Assembly: GCA_963969365.1 (NCBI GenBank)
Contig: OZ017760.1
Location: 1,240,001 to 1,304,000, forward strand
Length of the DNA stretch: 64,000 nucleotides
Source: Asterochloris sp. CNOR1
Lineage: Eukaryota > Chlorophyta > Trebouxiophyceae > Trebouxiales > Trebouxiaceae
Reading direction: 5' to 3'
In this document: positions 1-12,300 of the stretch, one piece after another
Position numbering within the stretch: the first letter of the stretch is position 1
Layout of the letters: every line of letters starts with the position of its first letter
Position numbers and translations under genes: made by a program
Notes under the pieces: model-generated
What the model saw: the letters and a program-made list of their open reading frames with translations, nothing else
The model's database searches: none
Told to the model about the DNA's origin: nothing

Positions 1-3000
1 CTGCTGAGCGCCAGCAGGTGGGGCTGCTCGATGGCAGAGCTGTAGCGGCTCAGGCTGCTCTGGTCCCGCAAAAGGGCCAGGGCATGGGCAGACCTGTACA
101 AGCAATGGCACGCTTCTGCTGCTGAGCCATGCAGCCAGGGCAGCTTTGCTCCAGCGTGCCCACACACGCAGTCAAGCCGTACATGGCAGGCCTGCCTGTG
201 AGACGTGAGTGAAGCCCACACGCTTCCTGGATGCCGATGTGGACCACCTTGCACACAGGCAGTCTTGCGGGGCTGCAGTGGCACAGGCCGCTCTGCACAC
301 ACAGACAGCCAGCCAGGGGGCAGACCTAAGCGTTGCGGGCCACCCAGGGGGGTCGCCATGCAGCAAACCCCCCCTCCCCCTTGCTGGACAGGCTGCCAAC
401 CACTCACCAACACAAACCTTGCATGCTTGTACCAAGACAGCACCTAAACTGTGGTCAGGCCTGTAAGGGACGTCGGCCCCACCACTGCAGCCAGTCCGTA
501 TCCACAGACAGCGGCACGCCCAGCCTCACCTGTACAGCGTCTGTGCGGCATCAGAGTCCCAGCTGGCCTGCCCTGCCAGCTGGGAGCCTGGCGCCCCCTC
601 TCCCCGCTGCAAGGTGTCCACCTGCTGGCTGCCTGTGGGGTGCAGCGACTTCATGGCAGGGCCGGCAGTAGCAGGTGACGACGAGCCATCCTCTGGGCTT
701 GGCTGCTGGGCTACCATGCTGCTGGCTGGTGGCAGAGATCCAGGCGCCTGAGACGCACCCCTGAGCATGCTGCTTGCGGTGCTCAACGCGAGGCGCACGC
801 TGCTGCCGACTGTGCGCATGAAGTCTGCCACTCCCCTGCAGATGAGGCTGTGCAGCTTCCAACGGCAGTGATGTGAAGATGACAGGCAGTGGAATTGCTG
901 CTGTGCAACGGCGCAGTGGAGTGTCCGCATTGGCATCGGTCTCTCAGGCAGTGCAGTGGTGACGCTGCTGTGCAGAGTGAGTGGCCAGTTGCTTGTAGGC
1001 TCCATGGCAGCAGTACTAGAGCCAAGCTCCGCTTGTCCAGTCATTAGCAGAACAGCGTGGCATGCAAGGCAGCGTCTGAAGGCCAAGCAGCCCAGCAGAC
1101 AGATGCTGTGCAGCTGCAGACTCCAGCACAATGACGCAGCTTATGTGCTCAATCATCTCGCACCCATTCTGGAATGGATGATCCCCAGCATGAGCAGGGC
1201 TAGGGCGTGTTAGCCTCCTCTTAGCTGCCTCTGCCTGCGGTCCATCAGAGTGGGCCTGGGCCCCCAGCAGCTGCTGACTGGCCCCCCTCAACACCCCGCT
1301 GCCCCCCGGCGGCTGCCTGGCCAGGCTGAGAGGCTTGACCTGCATGTCCAGCATAGGGGCTGCCACATGACCTGATGCTGGGTGCTGGCCGCCCTCCACA
1401 CACTGCAGGGCCTGGGCCCCAGGCTGCCCATTCCCCTGCTGCGTGGCCATTGAGGGCAGGTCCACAGGTGCAGCCCAGTGCTGCCAGGCGTCCAGCAGGT
1501 AGTCTGCTGATGCAGACCCCTGCTGCTGCCCAGCCAGTGCCTGCTGGGCCGCGCCCAGCTCCCGCAGACGCTGGCTCAGGCGCCGACTGTAGCGCTGCAG
1601 GCGCGCCTGGCTGGCGGCTCGGAGCAACTCTCGCGCGGGCTGAGCACCTCCCGCAGGCTGGGCACCTGCCTCTGGCTCGGCCTCAGCCGCCAAAGGCACA
1701 GCTCCCGCCGCCTGCCACAGTGCCAGGCCACTCAGCCTGCTCTGCAGACGGGTCAGCGGCACCAGAGACATCGCCCCTACCAGCGGCGGCAGCTCAGCGC
1801 CGTCAGGGTCTCCCTGGGCAGTCTCCGTAGGGCTGCCCATGTCTGCATCCCAGAGCTGATCTTGGACAGGTGGCGCCTGCCCAGCATCATTGGCTGCGCC
1901 TGCCTCTGCTGGCAGCAGCTGCAGGTGCACCTCTGCAGACTCAGATTCCCAGGTAGGGTTGTCCAGCAGGTGGTGCCCTGGTTCCCCTGGCATGTGCCAC
2001 TGACTGCCAGTGTCCCCAGCAGCCCCCCGCGCAGGGATGCGCCACGTCAGGCTGCCGCCGTCACCAGAATCCCTTGGGCTGCCAGTCGTGTGCCACTGAC
2101 TGGCAGGGCTGCCAGCAAGTCCTGGGCCGGCAGGCTGAGCCCCCTGAGCCTCTGGCTGGTCCCGAGTGTAGCGCTGCCGCAGAGGGAAGCTGTTCTGCCT
2201 GCTTGGTGGGGCCAGCTTGAGCATGAGCTGCTCGGCCTGCGTATTGCCACGATATTAAGCATCGGCTGCAGTAAGCCACAGTCACGCTGGTCGCAAGCAG
2301 CAGAGGCGCCAGGGAGCTGCAGAGAAGCCATGCTGCCACACTTGAGGAACAACTTTGAGTGGAAACAAGAAAGGGAAGAGGCAAAAAAAGGCTTGTCCAT
2401 TCTACCTGCATTGAGACTGTGTGCCGCAGCTTGAGGGTCTTCCAGCCCCCCGCCAGCCGCAGCAGGTAGGCTGCCCCGCTGCCCAGCTTCTGCGCAACTG
2501 AGCTGCTGTGTGATTTAAAGGCGGCCCACTTAGGGTCGGCAGGTGGGAAGAAACCCTGTTCCTCCAAGGCACGTAGGACTTCCCGGATCTCATGCATGCC
2601 AATGGCACCCACCTGCAATGCCACGCAGCCTGAGTGGTCACAGCCATGTGTCAGCAGGACTCGCAGATGTCGTGCATGCTGAGGTTTATTGCTTGCAGGC
2701 GCCAACTTCTGGCTGGCTGGCATCATCAGTGCGAACTGAGGGCATCAGCTTGGTCCTGCCTAGCAACAAGATATTTGACGGCAGCATCACAGGCAGCAGA
2801 GGCAACTCTCAGCAAGGTTCTCCCTGAACATCCAAAAAAAATCAGATCCTGAAATGTGTGGGGCACCAACGCAAGGATTTGCTGACCACCCAGGGAAAGG
2901 GCAATATCCTCAGCAGGGTACTGGACAGAGTGCTTCACCTGCTCATCATGGCTTTCCAGAAGACGGGAGGACAGAGACTTGTGTGGAGGCGGTGGCGCTG

Positions 3001-3354
3001 GTTTAGGGGAGCCTGTAGGCAGCACATGGAGTCGGCAAGGGCTGTATGAAGCAGGCTCATGGCATACCGCACAAGCTATGGCAACCACCCCAGCTGATCA
3101 GGGCACGTGGGTGCTGCCCTGCCTGCCAAGGTCATGGCTAAATGACACGGGCAACCAGAGGGTGCAACCTCTGCAGTGCTTTGAAAAAGCTCACCTGCAA
3201 CAGCTGCAATCCTATGCATCAAATGCCTCGTGCTGCTGCTGCGGTCGGCCAGCACCTGGTGCTGCTCTGCCAAGATGGCAGCCAGCAGGGGCCAGGGTTT
3301 ATCAGCCAGAGCTGCCACAACAGCCTCATGCACAAATTGACTGTGAATGATGGC
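1..3354 (-). CDS. Polycystin-like gene: cytosolic C-terminal exons (EF-hand-like segment, coiled coil, disordered tail)
   Basis: Exons read at 3195-3354, perhaps about 2750-3029, then 2406-2612, 1164-2236, 530-837 and 1-62 (cut by the window edge). They follow the last pore helix. The 2406-2612 exon (69 codons) contains GMHEIREVLRALEEQGFF, which resembles an EF-hand helix entry but shows no complete calcium loop, so calcium binding is not claimed. The large 1164-2236 exon is Gln/Ala/Pro-rich and holds a likely coiled coil around QARLQRYSRRLSQRLRELGA. PKD2 also has an EF-hand followed by a coiled coil in this position, and the coiled coil there drives oligomerisation. The 530-837 exon is Ser/Pro-rich. 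Donors GTGAGC, GTAGAA, GTGCGA and GTGAGG and TGCAG/CGCAG acceptors support the cuts. The 2750-3029 exon is the least certain. Confidence 0.6.
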
Positions 3355-6300
3355 CTGCAGAGGCCAAGAAGCACATATCTAGGTTGGCACAATCACAGCG
3401 GTTTGCAAGACTGGCTGTGGATGCTGGCCTGCCCTGTTGCTGAGCACACGTTAGGCCCCAATTCATCACAGCTGATCCTTCTTTGCAGAGTTGCTCATGG
3501 AGTTGCATGTCCAGCATGTAGCCAGATGCCGTAAGCTCCACTTCCTGCTGTCACAAGGCAGATGCGCAGCAGAACTAAACCCAGATGAAGTTGCGCTCAC
3601 CAGCATGAAGTTGAAGATGGCTGTCAGCAGCAGGGGGATGACTATGGCAAAGAGAATGACAGACAGCTGCTCTGCCAGGTTTAACATAGGGTCCTGTCCC
3701 AACGTGGCCTGGACTGGGGGCATCCGGAAAGCCAGCGTCTCTGCCCAAGCTTGCATGGAAGCTGCACCAGGAAGGCAGCAGGGGTCAGCAGCCTGCAGGT
3801 GTTGAGCAGCAAGCCATGCAGCAGTCACTGTGGCTGTGCAGACTGCCAGCGCTTCAGTGCAGGCTGATAAGCGGCACAGCGAGTGTAAGCAGCCTGCAGA
3901 AGTTACACAAGCAGGCAACAAGGCTGCATTTCAGCTCAGGCTGTCAGGGACGCTGCAGCAGCAACACAGCAGCAAGTGACTTCATTGAGGGTGTAGCAGG
4001 CAGACAGCCAGTGTTGGCAGCCTACAGCAGGCCCTGATAGCTGGCCCAGGGGCAGGGTGCAGGCGGCTGAGCCCATCTCTGCTAGAGGCTGCACAATGCA
4101 GCGCGGCTTCAAAGTGAGGTGATCTGAGAGTGCAGACATGCAGACGCTCACAACAGCCTGTGCTGCTCAGAGCAGGTCGTGAAAACGCCCCTGACTGCCA
4201 AGATACCTCCCTGGTGGAGTCCGAACCACTTGCAGAGGACTGACATAATGCACCTGACAGGGTGGCAAAGAAGTTGATCAGCTCTCCCAGGGCGGCTGTG
4301 GCAGCGAGGGCCACAGTGACCAAGATCAGGAAGATGATAAGGAAGAAGTGGGCCAGGTCAGGGGTGGCCCGCACCAGTGTGCGCCTGCAGGGTAGCGACA
4401 CACATTGTTGCCTGGCAGTGCTTGGTGTTGCAGGCATCCAGAACAGCATCAACATTCGCAGCAAAGCTGGCAGCTCCCAATGAATTTGGTATGCAGCACA
4501 CAACAGGGCACTGCATTGCAGGCAACGCTGCGGCTAAGACAGGATGTCCAGTGAGGCTCACACCTGTTTTGGCAGCATGAAGCATGGTGAACAGGGAAGC
4601 CACATCAGGGAGCCAGCAGTGTTGGCAATGCACGAGGGGCTGCGCTCACCAGGCAACCCCAGACTTGGCGTCAAATGCAAATGTTTGCATGAAGCACACG
4701 AACATGGAGACAAGCGCGATGCCCTGGAGGGACGTATAGGCGGTCTGCAGCCAAGGAGACGTCTGGTGAGCTGCTGAACGACTCAGCACTTGCATTGGCA
4801 ACTACAACAATGCGGGCTGGAGAGTTGGTTGTGAAGCTGCTGGGAGCTTGTGTAAAACCAGGGTCTCAAAGGCCCTGCAAACAAAGCTGGGCAGCAACAC
4901 AAAGTAGCTGAAGCGGACGCACAGGTGTGCCAAAGCTGCAAATGGATTTGCTGGACCCATCGCTGACCTATAGGTTGAGCGCTTGACTCACCCTGAGCAG
5001 CACCTGCCGCTGGATGCCTAGCAGGGCCTTGGCAAATTGCGTCAGCCCAGAATTGTCGTCACGCAGCGCCCAGGCTGGCACAGCAGCGGAGGCATTGGCA
5101 GCAGACCCATTGGCAAGGGCTGGCAGCTTGCTGGGCAGCAGGAAGCGCGCAGGGGCGTTCTCCTCATCATTGTACAGTGCAAGGGCTGGCGCCACCTGCA
5201 GCCCATCGCCATTTGTCGGCTACATGGTAGACAAGGCTGAGCCCTCAGACTGCAGTCTTTCAGGCATGATTTGAAGTTGCGAGGGAAGGCTTCACGTTTT
5301 GTCAGGTGCAAGGGCCTTGTTCACATCCTCGTGAGCTGTCTGCAAATCCAAAGGCGCTTCTGACATGCATGTGTGCAGGAATAGCCAGCACCGGCTGTCA
5401 TCTGCCCAGCACAAGGCAAAGCCAAGACACACCTCTATTGGTCATTGTTGACTGCCAGAAGCAGAGGAGATGGTGGACAGGACTACAGTACAGTGTCTAT
5501 CGGGTGACTGACGCTGGAGGGACGGGCACAAAGAGCCAGAGGTTGACTGGTCCCAAGCTCAGCCAGCGGGGTTGCTCACCTGCCCAGCCTGAGCCTTGGG
5601 TGGTTGCAGCAGCACAGAGTAGGAGAGGTGCACCAGCAGGTCTGACCCACCTGCCAGCCGCGGCCCTGCGTGGTTGCAAACACCATAAGGATGGCCAGGT
5701 GCACCAGCAGCATGACCGAGATGGCTGTGAAGGTGACTGTCACTGCCATGCTGCGGGCGGGCCGGGCCCAGGTGCCGGCAATGATGCCCCAGTCGCGTGC
5801 AGTGTGAGCCACAAAGGCCAGCGCGCAGGCTGCTGCTGCAACCTGCAGAAACACCTCAGAGCCCCTGCACAGGGCAGGGAGCCACCAAGCTTGTGAGTCA
5901 AATGACATGACTACAGGCGTCAAGTACATGCATGGGACTGCATGGGGGGGTGCAGGGATCTTCAGGACGAAGCTTGGTCGGAGCCAAGGGTTTATCGGAC
6001 CAAAGTGACCTGTGTTGCAAGGCTGGGATGCTGGACTGGGATGCAAGCCTCACCCAAGGGCACGCCCAAAGTTGATGGGCATGGCGTCAATGCTGACTGA
6101 GGCATCCAGGTTGCCCGCGCCGTCACGCTGCATGTTCACTCTGACATAGCCAAACACCCGCTGGTCTGCATTGTATGTCAGCACCTGGAGCATGAGCCCT
6201 GCACAGACCAGCGCAAGGTCAGCAGCCATGCAGACGCAGCAAACTTGTATGCAAGCCTGGAGGCTGGCAGTTGCTGTCCAGCCACAGGTGAGCAGCTTGC

Positions 6301-9300
6301 AGATGCATGCACAGCACCTGCTCGCTTTGCATGCTCATCAGCAAAAGTTTGCAATTGGTACTGATTCTTGTTGTCAAAGCAGGTTAGACAGCGTCACATG
6401 TGGAGATCAAGGCCCCTGCAGGCCAGCCTGCTGACCTTCGCTGAAGTCATCCAAGAACTGTCCATTGCTCAGGAAGTTGAGTACGTCCAGGGCCCGATTC
6501 TGGCTGATAGTGCTATCAATGACTGTGGGAAAACCTGGAGCAAAGCCAGCTGGCATGGGCCTGCGGTAGAATCCATATGGGTAGCCAGTGGCTGAGACCT
6601 CCCCTGAGCCCTGCAGCAGGACACAGTGCTGCAAGCAAGCCTGCGGCACAGTCAGCTGACATGGGCACAGCACCTGCAGGGAAGCCTGGGCGCCTGTGCT
6701 TTCATTCATGCGACTTTCACCCCAGCCCACAAGGGTAGCCTCCCGCCAAAGTTGACTGGGACTCTGCACCTTGGCAAGCAGATATGCTCCTGCTGAGCTG
6801 CCTGGAGAGATCTCCCGCATGATGCCCAACCTCAGTCAGCAGCTTGGGCGCTTGAGTTGCTGGGGCCATGCAGGGAGCCGTGTCTGAGCCCAGCCTATAA
6901 GCACTGCAGGCTGTCCTTCTCATGGCCACACCTCAGAGATGTTGTAGTACTGGGACTGCAGCCCTGCCACTGCCGAATTGAACATGACGTTGAGGGGGTT
7001 GAACACAGGATCTGCTCCAAATGGGCGCTGGCCGATGGGGCACAGGTCTGCAGGCATGTCTGCTGGGCACACATCATCCTTCCCGGTGGTGTCTGAGCAA
7101 CTGCTGGCTAGGTCCACGAACTTCTGGGTGCATGGCTGGGCGCGGCGTGTCTGCAATGGGGCCAGCACACTGTCCTGTCATATGCAGTGGAGGTACATGC
7201 ATGCCTACACTTGGGTGGGCCTTCTTAGGTGCTAGCCAGGCAGTGACTAGCCAGTTTTGCAATCAACTTGAGCTAGCCACGCCAGCTCCATTTGCAGCTT
7301 TGCTTGGTATCCAGGCAGGCAGCAAAAAGGCAAGCAGACCACCTGAACTGTGCTATTGCTATCAGGCTAGCTCAATGCGCACTGGGAGACCAGGACCATA
7401 AACAACTGTTTCAAGTCCACAGCAGCATCTTTTCTTGAGCGCATGCAGACATGCATATCGATGTGAGCTTGCCCCTTCTGGTATGCACTCCAGGGCTGCA
7501 AGAATTTGATGTTGCTGCACCCCATCACTCACCATGTTGTGGCACTCACCTTAGCGAGCCATGCATGCTTGCATGCACCTCAGTCTTGCAGCTGACCTAG
7601 TCCAGCAATGGCCTGCTGATTATATGCTTGTTCCACATATGGTGGCCACCCACCCTGTTGCCATGGCAGACCACTCGACGATACAAGGCAGGTCGTTCAA
7701 GGCTTCAGTGACAGTCACAAAGCAGCCCACCTGGTGCAGTAATAGCCCGCCGACCACCATGTTGGTGCCAAAGCCCACGAAGCGCCGCACAAGGGGATCC
7801 TGCTCCTTCGCTTCGGCCGACACCTGGCCCTGCTTCACTTGATAGCCATGCCAGGCACTGAAGCAGCCATCGGCCTGCCTGTCCCCAGCTGGGCAGTATC
7901 CTGTGCTAGCGTTGGCTGCAGAGCCGCTGCTACTGCCTACCAGCAACGTGCTGCTGGTGGCAGTGGTGTCAGCTGATGAAACCAGGGTTGTATCAGCAGG
8001 GTCAGCAGCTGTAGAGCTGACTGTGGCCTCTGCGCTGATATTGGAGGCGTCTGTTGTGAAGTAGAAGTGGCCAATGCCCTGCACGCAAGGGCCACAAGGC
8101 AGCATACGTATGCGGCAGCTCATGAGGGCACGCGCTTGTCAGCTGGACTCAGATGCCTCGTGTGTAGCCTCAGATCACAGCAGCCATGGATCCTGAAGCA
8201 AGGCCCTCCAGCAGCAGTATCGTGAGGGGACCGCGCAGGCAGGCATGGCTGTACGTCAGGGAGTGGCGGCATAGTACTTATGCGCCCAACTAAACCATAC
8301 TCAGAAATGGGAAAGGGCAAAGGTCCCCAAAGAATCACGCTCACATTGGGAAGCGGGCACCACACTGCAGCTCTCACAAAGCACTACTGTAAAGGAATGG
8401 CTCCAGCAGCAATGGATGGAGATCAGCTGCAGGGCCAGGGTTATACATAGAAACCCAGTCAAAACACCCACGTGCAGCCCCCTTGAGCAGCCAAGATGCC
8501 ATGCGCTGTGTTGACCAGCCCAGAGCGAGCCCAACTGCATGTAGATGAGTAAGGCACGGTGTTTGCACATGTGGGCCCCTTAGGCAGGTGAAGGTTTCGA
8601 AAAGACGCAAATCACATTTCGCACAGTCATGTTAGGCCAAACCTGCAGCCCCCTTGAGCAGTTGAGGATGCCGTAAGGGGTGTAAACCAGCTGATACAGG
8701 AACTGGGGGGAGGTGACCAGCGCGTTCTGAGCTGCCGCCGTCGAGCCTGCCTGCCCTGACACCAGCTGGTCAAAGGAGCTGCTGGAGATGGAGATCAGGT
8801 TCTGAGCAGGCGTGATGCTGAACAGGCTGAGCACCTGCAGCATGGCGGGTCCTGAAGGTGTGGGCGGACCAGAAGGTGGGCAGGGCAGGTCCAGGACAAC
8901 GCCTGACTTGAGTTGCAGCAAGGGAGATTAGTTTCATGCAGACCAGTACTGAATAGGGTCCAATCTGTTATATATCACGATGAGGGGTTCTCGGAAGGGG
9001 TGCCTGTGCCGAGTGGTGGAGCCTGTGTTGGCACAGCAGCAGTGCCTGTCCGTGGCATGCTTGTCCCCTGGCGCAGCTCAGGTTCCTTGCACTTTTCATC
9101 AATCAAGCAGTCGCGAAGAGAGCGCTGTGTGCTGTGAGGCAGCTGTAAAGCCAGCGCATGCCAAGCACAATGTCTGCTTCGCTTGCATTACAGAGTGTCC
9201 CGGCACCAGCTACATGGCAAGAGACACACGAGAGGCGCAAAATGCCCACAGCGCTAATCTGGTCTTGCCTGCAGCACTTGGCTTTGCATGGAGCTCAAGC

Positions 9301-12300
9301 CGTTCACGCCTGACTGCAACCAGGTCTGCGATCCCGACTCGACAGGGTTGGTTTGCAAGAGGTACTGCAGGCTTAGCGTGAGCTGCAGCAGTGAAGGGAG
9401 TGTTCAGTTGAGAGTTCATCTGCCTTGCATGCTGTGGGCAGTGTCAAAGCAGGTCTCACATGAGCGCCAGCAAGCAGTGCTGTTACATCCTCTTCTGTGC
9501 ATGAGTGCTTTCCGTGCAGGAGCACAGGCCCATGTGCTGCAATTGTACAGCAATGGGTTACCGTTTGCAGGCCCCCAACTGTGAGGCCACCAGCGCTTTG
9601 CAGCTGCCCAGAGACTGTGATGCCAGAGGTGATGCCATTCAGTAGGGCTGCTTCAGAGCTGACAGGAGCTGTGATGTGCCTGCACACAAGGAGCATGGGT
9701 CTGCTGAGCTAGCACCAAGTCTCCTCATCAGCACGGCAGATGCGCATGCCAAATTCCATGTCTGTCAAAGCAAGGAGGCTTTCCCAAAAGAGCATCAGTT
9801 GAACATGGTGCAGTAGCTGCCAGGATGCAGCCGCTGAAAATTGCAGAGCAGTGCGTAACAGCACAAAGTTGATAGCCTGATCAGCAATGTTGTCTCATTT
9901 GAGGCCCTGAATGAAGAGCCCTGGATGCTACATTACTTTGCCTGAGGCCCTGTCTCTGCTGTAGTACTTGTGGCATCTATCAGCAGCACATCACAGCCCG
10001 GCATAAGTGAGGCCTGCAGCATCGTGCCTGTCCCGCTCACCTGCTAGTAGAGGCTGAGAGTGAGAGCACCTGCAGTGGCGGCACGTGGCCATTGCCACTG
10101 GCTGCAGCCAGCTGGCTGTTCAGCAGCACAGCCTCGGCGCTCATTCCGCAGCCCTGCAGCTGTGTGCTGATGCTGCTGCTGGTGGAGTTCAGAGCACTCT
10201 CAATGCTGGTGGAGTTGCAAAGGGACACACTCTGAAACGCGAGAGTGATGAATGCCAGCTTCAGATTCAAAGGGCTGAGGTAGCTGAAGTCAGCGCTGCT
10301 GGCACCTGACTGCAGAAGTCTGCGTGCTGTGGACGCCCTCACATCAAGGGGGCCTGGAGACACGAGGCCAGCACTGCTGACACCAGACTGCAGCAGGCTG
10401 CGGGGTGCAGGCAGGGGCAGGCTGTCTGGGCTGCCTGCGCTCCTTCTGGAAAACCTGAGCAGGCGTGGTGGGCTGCCCACAGCCTCAGCAGCTGGCAGGG
10501 CCAAGTGGGGATTGCTGGTGGCAGCCCAGAGTTGATTGTCAGAGCCCACATTCAGCAATTGCTGCCACATGGGGCCCTGGCGGGGAGCATCCCATTCTCG
10601 CACCAAGCCACTGTCTTCCAGCTGCGCAGCTGCACATTGTCCTGCAGAAAAGGCTGCCAGCAACAGGTGCTTGCAGGCGCCTGCTGTCGCCCGCAGCCGC
10701 CTTCGGCTGCTGCTGCCTGCGCTGCTATTGCTGGTGACCTGGCTCAGTCCACCCGCAGTTACTTTGACATCAAGAGTGACCTGCAGGGGTGGGCAGCAGT
10801 CCCAGTCAATGCTGTGTAACTGATGCATCTGCCACAGAGCACCTGGGCACAAGAGTCACAAACAGTTTGTCGCATGCACTCACCTGGATGGCATAGTGAG
10901 CAGTGTCATTGCTGAGCCCCAGAGTCTCCTCAACCGTTTCTGGCAGCAGCACAGCGCTCCTGATAGCCACATCTGCCGTGCTGACTCTCGTGAAGTTGAA
11001 GCCACTGGGCACTGTGAGGTTGGCTACTGTGTTGTAAGCGGCTGCACTGGTGGACAGCCAGCTTGTGAGAGCCGCCGACACAGAGCTGATCAGGAGACGT
11101 CCCTGTGTGCTGGTGTTGAGGGTGAGGGTGTCGGCTGCTGCCTCTGCCCCCTCCCAGGTCGTGGCATTGCTGAGGAAGATGATGCTGCCTGACGTGAGTC
11201 CCTGCAGGAAGACCACGGCTGTGTGGAGGTGCAGGTGGCAACAAACAGCAGAGTGAGAGTGGAACTGCACAAACATCCAGCCAGCTTGTGGTGGCTACTG
11301 AGGAGCATCGATGCTGTCCTGTTGCAGCCCTGCAGACACGGCCATCACATTGTTGAGTGCAAGGGGCGCTGCCTCCTGAGCGCCCCTGAGGCACAGCAAA
11401 GCGAAGGGGGTTGCGCTTCACAGCAAGGTGGCTCACCTCCCTGGCTCGTGCTCTCAGAAGCACCTGTCAGCCTGGAGTGAGTTTGAGATTCACACTGCAA
11501 GCCCCCTCCACTGCTGCAGCAGCAGATCGAGGTGCTGCAACCCTCATGTACTGGCAGACTGCAGCCTCCAGTGCAACACATCGGCGAGTGGGCCATTATT
11601 CGACCTTGCTGCAGAGTGCCAGCAACTGCAGAGGCACACAGAGACTGACCAGCTCGTAAATCTGCACTTGGAGGACGATGGTCGGAGAAGTGTAGCCCTG
11701 GCTGTTGGTCACTGTCAGGTTGAAGGCGTACAGCCCAGGCAGGCAGGCGCCCAGCAGCAGGCTGGAGGCAGCGCACTCAAAGCAGTCCCCGCTGGCATCA
11801 TTAGCTGCGCAGGCTGGCAGTGACACCACCTGCAGGCACAGCAGAGGTTTCTGCTGTTGCTGATTGTGTCCCTAGGCCAGCGCACTTGCACGAATGAATG
11901 CTGGGCCCTGCATGTGCTGTGAGCATCACACTCACGGTTAGACATGTGTCACAGGCAGCTGCGCCAGGTTGATAGATTCGGCAGCTCATGCAGGCCCCAA
12001 GGAGCAGAATCTGTAGCACAGACTTGCGCTTGCAAAAAGCACCTCCGCAGCACGCCAAATTCGCCAAGCAGCGCAACCCAGGGACCCCCACAGACGATCC
12101 TTCATGCTGAAATTCTTTGCCTGCTGAAGACGGGGGCACAGGCCAGCCAGCCAGCTTACCTGGACGTTACGTGAGATGTCCCCATCTTTGGGATCAGTGG
12201 CGGTGGCCAGGCACCCCGTCTGCATGCCTGCACACCGAGCAGCAAGCTGGGGCTGCTGCAAGGTGCAAGTTGGTCAACTTGTGCATGATCAGGCATGCTG

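Noticed and set aside
2406-2612. Complete EF-hand calcium site after the pore
   Set aside because: The helix resembles an EF-hand entry, but no full 12-residue DxDxDG-type loop follows. Only 'EF-hand-like' is justified.
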